Notes: generated by a model not told the origin, from the sequence alone. Positions 47,061 to 58,800 are shown, counted from the first letter of the stretch. The stretch is 64,000 bases of DNA from Arcuatula senhousia (GCA_963971305.1 OZ020304.1:33838502-33902501), one strand, 5' to 3'. Program-made: numbers and translations.

Positions 47061-48474
47061 TGTAAAACTGGTCACGGAAAGGTGACAGTTAAAATTCATC
47101 CACTCGTCGCAACTTCGGCTGAGTTACCTCCTCAAACTTCGAAGAGAAGCGGACTCGTCCGAGGAATGCTGATTGAAAATTAACTTTCACAGAGTTGTGA
47201 AAAATTAAGGTACTAGTATTTGGACACCTCGGCCACACTTTATTTCGTCTCGGCCATATGACTCCTCGGTCATACTATGTAAATTCTCAGATGTATATAT
47301 AAGGACTATAAGTCTCTATTCTGGTAACTTTTTTTCAAAATGCATAAATCGAATTATCTTAACTGACAGATTATATAATACTTTTAATTAACAAAAAATC
47401 TTTCGAACGAAGAAATAAGTAAAATTGGCAGATGTTAAAAGCATACTGCGGCCAAGGACACATTACTACGACATTTATTTTTATTGGAACTAATATGATT
47501 ATAAGGATCTTTTACGTGTCTATATCACTGGTCTATATATTGCACAGTTGGTAGATTTTGGACACGCTTTTCAGTTCAGACTAGATTTACCTCTTGTTTT
47601 TTTTTAATAACAGTTTTTCTCATTCTCCTTATTGTTGTTAAAATCACTGTAAATATTTTTACTGTCTTAGGATTTCCCGCGTAAACCATAGCCGGCAATA
47701 CTCCGTCAGAATAAAACGCCGTAGCTTTACTCCCATATATTTAAAACAACAAACAAGCATGATAATAAGACTTTCGGCCGCGATTTTGATGCCTGACTTC
47801 TATCTTTGACATGTTAATCAAATAATCAATGCCTAACTTTGTGAAATTGTTTTCTTTTAACGAACGATATAGCAGAGTTACCATAATCAGTAACCCGAGT
47901 TACGATAATCTTTCTTTGAAAAATATTCGAGTTACGATGATCTTGCCACATTTTTCTGTTGTGGATATCTCCCAAACGGATGAATATTGATTCAAATCAT
48001 ATTTACAGTATATCGCTAGCCAAAAGACCTTTGCAGTAGCAAAGTATGGTTGTGTGTCGTTGTGTATTGAATGAATTAAAAGGTAATGTTTATTTTACGG
48101 GGGTTTCCCGTCGCCATATTGGGATCGTCGTAATAACAGTTACGATAATCTGCTTCTCGACAGTGATATGTCTCGAGATGCGGAAGAAATTGCGACCCAT
48201 TACTATACTTGTAAGTCACGTGACTTCCAAGTAAAAATAAAGTCGTAATTGGATATTTGAAAAGGAACTATATTGCGAGCGTGTATCGATATGTGAGTTG
48301 TGAATTGATATGTAACTACAGCTAGCTTTTGATCGGTCAGTTACTGAAAGGCTATCGTACCAATAGCCGTGGCCAATCGCTACAGCAACTCTTCCGGCTA
48401 AAAACTATTGTTATGTGTGCGCCATCAGGCAAACTGGTCAAACCTGTTTCACGATTCACTTTACACAGAACAAC

Positions 48475-49025
48475 ATATTTGACCACCTTAGCAACATCAG
48501 ACAAAATAGCACTAAGCTGCTAATGACCTTTATACAAATGTAAGGTCATATACAATAACATTAAGAGACCCTATCAACATGACCGGTCACATGTAAGGAA
48601 TATATCTACCAATCTAGTAATCAGACAAACCAGACTGCCGATGACCTTCGATGAACTTGATATAAACATTCTGTTACCTATATACTAATGACATTAAGAA
48701 ACTCTATCTTCTTGACCAGTCGGACATATCTAGCAATATGGTGACATCAGACAGGACAGTCACCATACCATGGCTGATCATGACCTTTAATGAACTTGAA
48801 ACAAACATACGGTCATCTATTTCTATATATAAAAGACATTTAGATTCTTGACCGAACACGTGTTAAAAATGAACATACTCTAGCAATCAAGTGTTATCAA
48901 ACAGGAAAAACAACTAAGCTGCCGATGACTTTAATACAAACATACGGTCATCTACATATATAAACTAATAACATTAAGAAACCCTATCTACTTGACCGGT
49001 TACATGATAGGAACATATCCAACCT
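48475..49025. repeat. Four tandem units of about 140 bp
   Basis: Blocks CAGACA(A/G), GCTGCCGATGACCTT-like, ACATACGGTCATCTA, TAACATTAAGAAACCCTATC and CTTGACCGGT recur in the same order. Confidence 0.75.
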
Positions 49026-49656
49026 AATACTAAAACGATTCCTATCACATAATTGTCTAATCCAATACTCAATGATCCAATGACTACTAATTTCGCTAGA
49101 TCAGCTGTATTGAGCTTCTCTTATACGGTTCTGATGCAAGAGATGTTTTCGAGTGGCATTGTTGTAAGCAGGTGTTTTACTACACTTGGTACAATATTAT
49201 GACAAATGGGGAACTCGAGAATTTTGTACGTTTCCGATGACACAGTTTTCTGCAGTCAACTGCCATTCTTTGAAGCAGGTGTTTTTAATGGAGTTATTCA
49301 CATCGTTGGACAAGTGAAACACAAAAGAACATCTTTTAGATCACTGTATAAGCTTATCTTTAAGTAGTACTGTCGGCTCTTAGAGTGTAGGTATAAATCT
49401 TAATTAACAAATCAAATTACTTTCAATGAACATTATCAATGCTAGCTACGTGGCTATTGTCGGACTAGTTATCTTGATGTTAGACTTCATAGGTTCATTA
49501 TGATATGGTCTTATAGGTTTAGCCAAGACGTACATGAATTAACTGACCATCAGACGACAGATCATGTTGAGCTAGCGTACACGTTTAAAAGCAAACTAAG
49601 ATTGCATTTTTGCAAAGGTAATTGGGGAATAGACGTTGCAAGTGATCAATGACGCA

Positions 49657-49818
49657 TTTAAGGAGTGACCACAATATTTTTTCTGTCTATGAAGAAATAA
49701 CATTTTAAAATGTGGCACACAGTGTGTTACATGTGAAGCAGGTTAAACAAAAGTGTGTGCCAAATTTTTAAATGCTATTTCAAAAAGACAGAAAAAATAT
49801 TGTGGCCATTCCTTATAA
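49657..49818. mobile_element. Short foldback MITE
   Basis: Arms of about 65 bases are inverted: CCACAATATTTTTTCTGTCT on the left is exactly reversed on the right, and GTGGCACACA faces GTGTGTGCCA. The ends are AAGGAGTGACC and (reverse) AAGGAATGGCC. Confidence 0.85.
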
Positions 49819-50584
49819 ATCAATTTTAATTGCAAGTTTTTCTCGATAAAAATCATATGATAGTAAAAAAAAATGATTTTAAATCAATTTATAAATTCAA
49901 TTTCCCCAATTGGAGCCCCACTCGATCAAAAAGTTTATCCATTGAAAAATAACACAAGTTTTCATATTGTAAACATATCATATAAACGTTTTATTTCATG
50001 TTATCATCAATAGCAGGTTTAAAGCATTCAGATTGATCTTGATCTAAATTAATTTATTTTGGCATTTCTTGACTTCAATAATATGTTCAACTTGCTTTTT
50101 CTTATTTTACAAAATTCTCATACTGCTTTAGTTTTGTTTGATGGAACGTGTCATAGTATATAGCTTACATCATTTCCCATCTGCCTTTCATATTTCATTT
50201 TATTTTGTTATTTTCATAGAACAATATCAGCAGCAAAAACAGTTTGCACTGGAAATTAGGATATAAGTTAACAATAACATAATTTTAAAGAAACTAATGG
50301 AGCAGACCCTTATAAACAAACGCACATCTTTTTATCATCATAATAATTATTGATATTTGTTTTGTTTTATTTTTTGTTTTATTTTATTCCCTTAAAAATT
50401 CTTTCTTCGTTATCGGCCACTAATAGAAAATTTCAAAATTGAGTTAAAAGATATGGGGATAATTGTTTTAAGTAGTGTTTTACTGGTCTGCTGTACTGAG
50501 ATGATCACCTCAATATCCCTATTGTGTCTCACAACTATGTTGTGTTCTATGGTCATTACCGGATCCTAAGATCGCAATGGAAGA

Positions 50585-50762
50585 GGGAGGTTTGGCGCCA
50601 TAAAACCTGGTTTAACCCACAATTTCGTTTGAAATGCCTGTACCAAGTCAGGACCATTGCGATCCACCAATTCTCGGGTATGACTGATTCGTTTTTGTCA
50701 TTTTCTCTGGACTATGAGATTGATCATTAAAGTTCGGTAGTTTTGTTATTACCTTTATTCTT
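50585..50762. repeat. Dispersed repeat, copy 2 (GCCATAAAACCTG family)
   Basis: This is the counterpart of 12085-12262, in the same orientation. Confidence 0.7.
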
Positions 50763-51544
50763 TACACGATTTGAACGAACTAATGCTTTGAATCTCCCAA
50801 TACATGTAACGTTATCTAAATGTTAAATTACTTATGATGACGTTGTAACGTATACGTAACTTATCCTTAATTACCGTCATCTCTTTCCATTAACTGCATC
50901 CCAAGTTTACATACAACCTACAGGGATCTCCACAAATAAAGAGAAACTTGATACCTCGGAACCATTAATCGACTAAAACTATTATGTTCTTGTATATAAC
51001 GGACAATCACAGTGTGGTTTCCTATTATGGCAGTAAATGTAATTGATGCTGTGGGTTGGAAGATGAATTAATCCTATAGAGTCCGTCTGTTTGTTCTGGC
51101 TTTGCATTGGCATAATGCTTTCTTTGTGTCTAGACCATATTAATTAGCAGTTGGGCTCACGAAGAAATCATGGATATCTGAATACAAATGATGTTTCAAA
51201 TGATGTTCGCATTAAAGCATTATACTGTTCATATTTTATCACTTAATATCTTTAAAAGGTATGTGGGAGTTGGTTTTGCTTATTAGTGTACTTTTTTCTT
51301 TGTTTAATGTTATTCAAGTGGGCAGCTGGACGGAACACTATTTATGTTTAGCACTTATATATCAATTCTCATTAGTTTCAGCTTTTGTGAAAATCAGAAC
51401 GCTCCAAAGAGTGCATTTCATAAATAATAATGCATATACCATGTATACGTCTATTTATATTGTGCTCGTCATACAGTTTAAGATTATCTGGTTTCTATAT
51501 CTATATACATCTGGCATTTTTTACTAAACCTGGTTCAACCTATT

Positions 51545-51910
51545 ATTATGTCCCTGCGACGGCATTTTTGGGGCATTTATGTTTTACTCATGTCCGTCCG
51601 TACGTTCGTCCGTACAATTTTCCGTCAAATTTTTCTCAGAACCGTACATGAATATGGTTTAAAAGTCCAGAAAAGCGCTTCACACGCATTGAATATTTTG
51701 TTTTGTTATATAAAAATAATATCAATATGTGGATCGTGTCTTTCTGGAACATCTTCCATATTCTTTCGTTTTTAATTTTAAAACTTGGTAGGTTGGATCA
51801 GTATAACACTGAAACGGTACGTCCTAAGCGACGTTCAGACCTGTCGGACTTCTGCTTCCTGTTGGGGACCAGCTGCGACATTCGTGTCCCATGGACACAT
51901 TCCTTATTTA
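51545..51910 (+). repeat. Interspersed repeat with TCCGTCCGTACG stretch
   Basis: CATGTCCGTCCGTACG is followed by AAATTTTTCTCAGAACCGTA and, further on, TGTCGGACTTCTGCTTCC and TGGACACATTCCTTA. The last part resembles 33590-33685, so this is probably an old repeat rather than coding sequence. Confidence 0.45.
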
Positions 51911-52085
51911 TTATTTTTATGTTTTATATACCTATACACATGTACCGAATTAGCACTTATATGTAAACACCTGACTGTCTGTTCTGTCTGACTCCCGGTT
52001 TTGTACTCTTTGAATTCAATAAAATCCCTTTTTGATACTTTGTGGATTTCGTTTATTTACTTGTAATAGATTTCTTTATCTTAAT

Positions 52086-52150
52086 TAAGGAATGACTCAC
52101 TGTCATAATTTTTATCCCTAATGAAAAAAAAATATAACAGTCATTCCTTG
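52086..52150. repeat. Small foldback, AAGGAATGACT ends
   Basis: AAGGAATGACT and its exact inverse AGTCATTCCTT enclose about 40 AT-rich bases. The ends resemble those of 49657-49818, so it is likely the same family. Confidence 0.7.
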
Positions 52151-52632
52151 TAAATAAATTTTCAAAACGATTAAAAAAACACGAATATTTGAATCAGAAA
52201 AGAACTAAATTGGTGTCACTTCCTGTAAAAAGTGGGCGTTTCCATATGAAAATTTCGTCCAATCGAATTGCAGTATTTCAATCAAATCTATTTATTTGGT
52301 AGTAAGATTTTTTAAACGTGAAAGTATTATGCTATTTATGCGAATCCCTCTCTAATTTGCAAAATGTGAGAGTGACCGTCCTCTATTGAACCTACTCTGG
52401 CCCAAAGAGGCCTTAACATGCTCACAGGAAAACACATTTTCCTTCTCGCTGGAAGAATCCCCATCCTAACAAATGGTGTCAAAATAGAGAGTCGGAAAAT
52501 TGGTCTGTGAAATATTTCACCCCTCACGATTAGTGAACCACGGATCTCGTCAATAGTAGCCTGACTCGTCAATCAATCTATTTACTATCGACTCTCATTT
52601 CACCATATATAGTAATAGCATTTTCTTTTCAG

Positions 52633-52814
52633 AGACCAAACCTTGTGAAGTGTGCAGAGAACGCAGTATGTGGCGATATATTTTTCCAAAGGAGATTGAT
52701 GAAAGACGGAACGAGAAGACCCGAGAATCGTCACATCGTCAACTGTATATGTGACGGATCAGAAAGCTGCAATTTTGGACCAGAGCATGAAATTTACCAA
52801 AGCTCAACCCATAG
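52633..52814 (+). CDS. Exon 2 of the secreted ten-cysteine protein
   Basis: A pyrimidine-rich acceptor (TTTTCTTTTCAG) precedes 60 codons plus two bases, ending at ATAG-GTTTGT. It encodes residues 37-97 and the first cysteine block: C43, C49, C74, C76 and C82 (spacing x5, x24, x1, x5). The stretch between is basic (QRRLMKDGTRRPENR). The reading phase joins exon 1 (phase 0) and exon 3 (two bases carried) without a shift. The exon is more GC-rich than its introns. No known domain is recognised. Confidence 0.85.
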
Positions 52815-55342
52815 GTTTGTTTATTTAGTAACGCTCTAATTGTTGAAATTTGTATTACTTTTATTGTGTGGTTTGTTAAGTCGATTATACTGAAAAAAAA
52901 GACTGTGCCATATTTTTTAAGAAATACAAGTAACTAATATCTGAAAAGTTTCTTTTCTTGCACGGCATATGGTCGATACTGGGTGATGGATTTGGTTTCA
53001 GTTTCGAAAACATGTATATCAGAACATTTCTATACACAGTTTGGGGTTTGCTACTTTTTTACATGGGTTTTGATTCAAATGGTGATGAGAGGTAACTCCT
53101 TGAAATAAGCATAATAAACGTGTACAGCATAACCACATAAATTGTTCGCTCTTGTTCTTTTAGAACATTGACCCTGGAAAATACTTTAGGTTATCATTAT
53201 TATTTGTTCTAAAACAAGTTGGTCCGAGCATATGCTAATTTTAAATAACCTAGATGTGATAAAAGATCTCTTAACAACAAAAACCAAACAATTAGAATGC
53301 ATCGCAATTCTAAATCAGTATAATGGTATTAAAAATCGAACCGACATTGGTAAAAATCACTTATAAAATGCGGAGATCCTTTGATGATTTAACGTACATT
53401 GTTTACTGTTTTGTTTTTTGTTTGTATTATCTTTTATTTTGATAATTGGGAAAATTCTTCAAATACATTTGTTTGATTGGGTTTATTTTGCCACATCAAA
53501 ATATTGCTTCTTCTGCTATTGCTGTTATCAAAGATCTCGGGCTTATTTTTGTTCTGAAAAACAAATATCTGGACAAAATATGATAACAGCTCGTACTTTG
53601 TTTTATCTCAAGATAGATTCGTTGTAAAATCCTGAATACACAAAATCATGCTAATCTCAAAAATTGTTTTGGATGAAACTATTAGTCTTATGCGTCATAA
53701 TAATTTAATGCAAACAGTTTAGAAAATGCAATCTTGACAGACTAAAAGCATTTGTTGCAACAAGATCGTAATGGAACCAGGAGGTTTTTTGCTTATCATA
53801 TTATTCAATATGCATTTAAATGCAAGATAAGACTTCTAAAGAGCCAAATTTGTCTCGTAAAGATAAGATGATTGAAGAAGCAGTGTGTTTCTTCTTCAAA
53901 TTACATTGTCAATAGAAGAAATATTTTCCTGGTTTGCAAATATAGAGGCAATCCCTTCTTCAAAGGCATTTCAAAACAAACAAAAAAACATCGAAAAGAG
54001 AAGAAGTTGTACCAGAAAAATTCTGAGTTTGCTTGGAACCTATTTCCTGTCGAAAGTTAAGTTATTTTTGTGTAGTTTTCTGGAACCCCTTTTATTCCTC
54101 AGTGGACTGTTTGGTTGACCCCCTTCCTTTTTTTTTTAAATTTCTCTATGTGTCATATGAGTGGCTACTCTCATTTTTCAAAAAATTCTGGATCCGCCTT
54201 TGATTGTATCATACGAGTGGCCATTCACAAATAACGTATTGTTTTCTTCCGAACAGTTAGGCTAGTTGTTTCCGCGCGGATTTGATAGCAAATGTAGACA
54301 GAGTAATTTTAATTAGCAGAATGTCTCTTCTAAAGAGATTAAACAATCTCGGTACTTCTAAAATGAATTTGTCTTTCTAAACACAAATCTTTAAGAAGTT
54401 CCATTAGGTTTAGTTTTAATCAAGAAATATCACTCTTGCTAATTATAAAGCTTAAGAGCATACGGTTAGAAATCTGACCCCGGGGATACAGCTTGTGAAA
54501 AAACATAACAAACACATTTGTTCTTAAATAGGCAAATCAAATAATCAATCCCATAAGGACCTAATGACCGGGTAAGTTTTTGTACAAAATCGGTATGGTT
54601 TTATGCTGTTTACTGGCCAGAAAAGTGGAACACAAGAATTCAACGCAAAAGTTCTCAATCCTTTTTTTAATTTGCTAAATTAACGCAAAAAGGTGCAAAA
54701 AAAACACATAGCCATTGACCTTTCAAAAGTTCCTTTAATTTGGTGATGAAACTTTTTGATTTTGTCACCACTGTCTCTGTGAGTTGTGTAAAATGTGATA
54801 AATTTGGTTATAACAGCTTAAAGGTGTGTGCTAGCCTTTTCACGATGAAATGTGTTATGTTGCTATATCGGGCCCTTAGAGCGCACTACAACAGTCAAAT
54901 ACACGTATTAAAACCAAAAGAAGAAAAGTATTTTGTTCAAAAATACAACACGATTGTGTAGATGACAGGGTCTTAACTCATGGTCTTTTTGGTCACAAAA
55001 CCATCTCGGTCTAGTTCCTACCTCCCTATAAATACGGCTTCTACAACACGATCGAGTTGATGCTGGAATTTCTATCTTCAAGGGAAATTAATTTGATTAT
55101 TTTAATGGCGAGGCTTGCCGAGCGATTAAAATATCAAAATTTCCCCGAGATGTTAGAAATTTCGTAATGTTGTATTTTTCTCTAATGTCTACAAGTAAAA
55201 GAACATGCAATAGGTTGATCATCATTTGCACATGCAACTACGCTTGGAGGAGAATTTTCTCTTGAGAACTATTTTTCCACAACTAGTCGAGAGGTTGATA
55301 AATCAGATGAAAATTTGAGAATTATATTAATTTGTTTTGCAG
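52815..55342 (+). other. Intron 2 of the secreted-protein gene
   Basis: The 2.5-kb intron begins GTTTGT and ends TTTGTTTTGCAG. It holds a fragment of the GGCGGATCC repeat (about 54100-54196, end TTCTGGATCCGCC) and the foldback at 55030-55175. Otherwise nothing is seen. Confidence 0.75.
55030..55175. mobile_element. Foldback with GC-rich centre in intron 2
   Basis: CTACAACA, GGAATTTCTA, GGGAAATT and ATTTTAAT on the left are inverted on the right. The centre GGCGAGGCTTGCCGAGCG (about 55107-55124) resembles that of 25209-25377. Confidence 0.7.
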
Positions 55343-55451
55343 GGAGGCACTGTGCAAACCAATAAGTGAATACAAATTGTGCAGACCAGGACAGACGCCT
55401 AAAAATCTGAGGATGGGATCTACTAACATGGGCAACAAAAACTATTTAGAA
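55343..55451 (+). CDS. Exon 3 of the secreted ten-cysteine protein
   Basis: The exon sits between TTTGTTTTGCAG and GAA-GTAAGT, both close to consensus. One base completes the Arg codon split by intron 2; then 36 codons encode residues 98-133 and end in phase 0. It contributes C101 and C110, the first pair of the second cysteine block (ALCKPISEYKLCRPG). The rest is polar, with MGSTNMGNKN. The lack of stops and the exact phase at both sides support a real exon, although it is short. Confidence 0.85.
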
Positions 55452-57342
55452 GTAAGTTTTGAAATTCGATCCCATTGGTAGTTCTAGTCAAAGGTTTGGA
55501 ACAACAAACAAAGGCAAAAAGTATTTAGTAATGTTTATTAAAAAATCTGATTCATATGATGTCCATCATTTTTTTTTTTTTTTAAAGTTGTGTTGTTGAA
55601 GTCTTTTGGGTATTGGTGAACAGCAAACTGTGGCGTTATTATTTAGAAATACCCCAATTTCCCTTTTAAAAATAGCTTGTTGTAATGATATTGAACCTGG
55701 TATGAGAGAAAAAATGTTTCAATTTTTAATTTTTTACACTGTGATCTAAATTTAAATTTTGAAAGTCTATAAAAATGCATGGCAACACTGTGAATACAAT
55801 GTCAGACAAACACGTGAATCGCGGATGTTTTACGTCTAAAAAGATTCATCAGAGTTGGCCTAGCATAACCTTTAATAATCACACATAAAACAAAGGATAT
55901 GAAGTTCTTAGTGCTGGCTTATGTAAAACGTTAGCGCCACGTTAAATGTCCCCCTATGACTTTAGAATGAAGAACAGCAATAAAAGCATTGATTGCTTTG
56001 TTTCAATATTTTAAATGTGTCATGCATAAATACGCCATATCCCTTCATGTTAGATGATCCGTATTATTAAACAAGGTCTTTGTCCAAGTAGGTACGGCGT
56101 AGGACGTTGATACGTTTATTGGAAATATAGCTCTTATAGAAATTTTTAGAGTTGCCGTGGGATACACAGACAACGACACCGAAAGGTGCTCTATTTAAAG
56201 TTATGTATGCATAAATCTGTATACAAGATGCAGGATGTTTTACGTCTAAAATGATTCATCAGAGACGGCCTAGCATCATCTATAATAATCAAAAGCTTAA
56301 TTATGAACTGAACAAGACTAACAAAAGTATGTGACAAAATTTCTCACACATAAAATGAAGGATAAGAAGTTCTTAGTGCTGGCTTATGTAAAACGTTAGC
56401 GCCACGTTAAATGCCCCCAATGACTTTAGAATGAAAAACAGCAATAAAAGCATTGATTGCTTTGTTTCAATATTTTAAATGTGTTTTTGTGTCATGCATA
56501 AATACGCCATATCCCTTCATTTTAGATGATCCGTATTATAAAACAAGGTCTTTGTCCAAGTAGGTACGGCGTAGGACGTTGATACGTTTATCGGAGCTAT
56601 TAACCAACACCTTGCAACTATATAATACACGACATATTTAAAAGAAACCACAAGCGCAATGGTTTTTTTCTAACATTATATAATTATGGGATTTTAGTGC
56701 TAGACTTATTGGCACATTTAAAGCTAATAATTAAATAAATGATGCAATATCCACAATGTATATCTTCTGGGCCTTGAAACTAACGTGATAAGTACTCTTC
56801 TAACACTTTATTCTAAACAAGTTCTATGTCCTGCAACTTGAAATAGCACACATCTGTACGTTTGGTTCTTTCATAATCATTGTTCTGAATATGAACAATG
56901 AACGCAGACATAATAATGTTCTGGTGTTTCACAAGCATAAAATTCAAGAACAAACTTACAAAAAAATGAAATGCGCTTGTTAGGAATATTTCAGGCTTTT
57001 ATTTTTTACTAAATATTAGTAGTATGTTAGTCCTTCTAGTTATAAGAAGATAAACCAATTTCAAATGTAAATGTGACTGATATTATCCAATTTTGTCTTC
57101 GCTTTTTTGCAGTCAGTTGTTTTATAGAGTATCACAAATGGAACTTCGCTGTCAGTCTAATAATAGACTACTTCTATCTGACAAACAACGGCAAAAGTTT
57201 GGCGCACTCCAGAAATTTTGAGAAGCCTCGTATTAAAATCATATTGACTTTTCTGTCAATTGGCGGTAAAATGACTTTCTCAGAAGTTTTTTAAGTTGCT
57301 ATATATAAAAGGCTATAAAAATATATTTTCTCCATTTTGCAG
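55452..57342 (+). other. Intron 3 of the secreted-protein gene
   Basis: The 1.9-kb intron begins GTAAGT and ends TCCATTTTGCAG. It contains the 410-bp duplication at 55822-56596 and no sign of another exon. Confidence 0.75.
55822..56596. repeat. Tandem duplication, period about 410 bp
   Basis: GGATGTTTTACGTCTAAAA starts copies at 55822 and 56232. CTTATGTAAAACGTTAGCGC and TAGGTACGGCGTAGGACGTT are identical in both. The unit itself could be an interspersed repeat. Confidence 0.9.
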
Positions 57343-57525
57343 GTTAAATGTTTGTGTCACAGACACTTCCGTCCAGTTGAAGGACGGGGCAGTTCCAGCA
57401 AAGCTACTATTGAATCCTACCCAACGAGGTTTGATCCCACGGACTATGCCGAAGTGAGACCATATCGTTGCCAGGGCAATGATGACGATCTGCTGCGAGA
57501 GCTGAACAACGCAGACATATTCTAA
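57343..57525 (+). CDS. Exon 4 (last coding exon) of the secreted ten-cysteine protein
   Basis: After TCCATTTTGCAG, 60 codons and TAA complete a protein of 193 residues. The exon holds C136, C138 (VKCLCHRHF) and C176 (YRCQGN). C110 to C136 is x25, nearly the x24 gap between C49 and C74 in exon 2, so the protein reads as two copies of a C-C-(24/25)-C-x-C-C block. The C-terminus is acidic (NDDDLLRELNNADIF). The secreted, disulfide-rich character suggests a hormone-, toxin-like or matrix protein, but no family is recognised and no function is claimed. Confidence 0.85.
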   Translation, partial: VKCLCHRHFRPVEGRGSSSKATIESYPTRFDPTDYAEVRPYRCQGNDDDLLRELNNADIF

Positions 57526-57619
57526 ATCAAAAGCATTAAAAGGTACAGTTACATATTCTAACGGGACTTTTCTGTTAAAAAAACTATATCATCAAGTTAG
57601 TTTCGTTTTTCATACCCCT

Positions 57620-57735
57620 GATTAAAACAAAAAGGGCGGGGGGGGGGGGGGGGGTAATATCAATTGGGTGTCCAACCCTAAGGGCGCGGGGTTGGTGGGT
57701 AATATCAATTGGGTGTCCAACCCTGTGTCCTGAAC
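57620..57735. repeat. Two tandem copies of a roughly 55-bp unit with a G-run
   Basis: GGTAATATCAATTGGGTGTC with CAACCCT occurs twice, preceded by a long G-homopolymer and then by GGCGCGGGG. Confidence 0.85.
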
Positions 57736-57999
57736 ACCAGAGGGTAATCCCTCTCCTATCAAAAACTCCTATCAAACAGCTCATTACATTTTGCTGACAC
57801 TTTCGTGAAATTTGTGTGACATAAAGGAGACGTGAACCATACATTTTAAAAATTTGATCTTGTAGGTTTTGTATAGAATGGGGGAATTTGTTTGTATAGT
57901 GCATACATGTATCTCAGTTCTAGTTATTCCTTGTGTCTGCTTAAGGCTGACATGTCCGCTGACATTAGGTGCTGTTTTATTTACCAATTTCACACCAAG

Positions 58000-58575
58000 T
58001 TAGTTAGTTAGTTAGTTATTGCTTTACTCCCAAGCAGCACGATTTCGGCTATCCGGATGGTGATACAATGAACATAAAATGATGATGAAGTGGAGGAAAT
58101 GGGGACACAAATTTCGGATATCCGGGTGGTGATACAATGAACATAAAATGATGATGAAGTGGAGGAAATGGGGACACAAGGCCAATCGGGTAGGAAAGTT
58201 TTGACTGCCACTGGAAAAATGAGTGATGGGTAGGGACGGGAAATTAAGCCACCTGCATGGGGATCCTACGGGTCCTACTCTTACCGAGACCTGCAGCAGG
58301 GTTTTTAACGTGCGAGGAACGTGACATTTTTCCCAACACGGTGCACCACTATGGTTTGCGGTCAGGTTTTCCGCATTATCGCCTGACGACCCCGCATCTC
58401 TCGATGTCAGGGCTGCCCTATTCAACCACCTGGAGCACACATCCCGGGCAGTCGCTTTGTGGGCAAAGCGGACTGACCCGATGTCAGGTTTCTGAGCGCT
58501 CTTTAGTGGACTTTTACCGACAAGCTGAGCGCTGCTGCGGGCCTATTCGCCACCCGGAACCCGCATGGGTTTTAC
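58000..58575 (-). repeat. Dispersed retroposon-like repeat, copy B
   Basis: It starts with a TTAG microsatellite (58003-58018) and ends near GCCTATTCGCCACCCGGAAC. Internally, a unit of about 75 bp with GGTGATACAATGAACATAAA is duplicated in tandem (about 58036-58178). It shares CAGGTTTTCCGCATTAT and GAGCGCTCTTTAGTG with 31340-32185. Confidence 0.75.
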
Positions 58576-58636
58576 ACCAAGTTGAAAGAATGTCTTTTGA
58601 AAAGAATAAAAAAGGGTGTATAACAAAGAGGTACAT

Positions 58637-58800
58637 ATGAGGTACCAAAGTCGGAAAGGGCAAACGCATCAGTAAATCCATACGAGAACAGCACAAAAAT
58701 AGCTGAAAAGCAATTCATCAACAATAAACGAGAACACATGGTCTCGGGTGCTTTAGCATCAGCTATCCTCAAATAGCCCCGATAGCTTGGAATGTTCGCT
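58637..58800 (-). repeat. Truncated Penelope-like 3' tail copy
   Basis: GAGGTACCAAAGTCGGAAAG and GGGCAAACGC follow the layout of 15830-15890, in the same orientation. Confidence 0.6.

Larger units (their letters stand above)
44185..48215. mobile_element. 4-kb unit with inverted arms of about 340 bp rich in GATTATCGTAAC sites
   Basis: The left arm (about 44185-44525) is matched in reverse by 47875-48215. Shared blocks include CAATATGGCGACGGGAAACC and CATCCGTTTGGGAGA. GATTATCGTAAC and close variants occur at about 44246, 44474 and 44509, and inverted at about 47893, 47932 and 48138. The inside carries other repeat families (45000-45310, 45409-46295, 46540-47060) and no frame that I recognise. 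It is either a large non-autonomous transposon that has collected insertions, or an inverted duplication. Confidence 0.7.
35838..52632 (+). other. Intron 1 of the secreted-protein gene, 16.8 kb, repeat-filled
   Basis: The intron begins GTTAGT and ends TTTTCTTTTCAG. It holds the separately listed repeats at 36706, 38220, 39606, 41900, 42881, 43420, 44185-48215, 48475, 49657, 50585, 51545 and 52086. The remaining parts (about 37.3-38.2, 38.4-39.6, 39.8-41.9, 43.5-44.1, 49.0-49.65 and 49.8-50.6 kb) show no gene. A minus-strand hydrophobic frame at 40575-40826 is the only other frame of note and is not supported. Confidence 0.65.
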
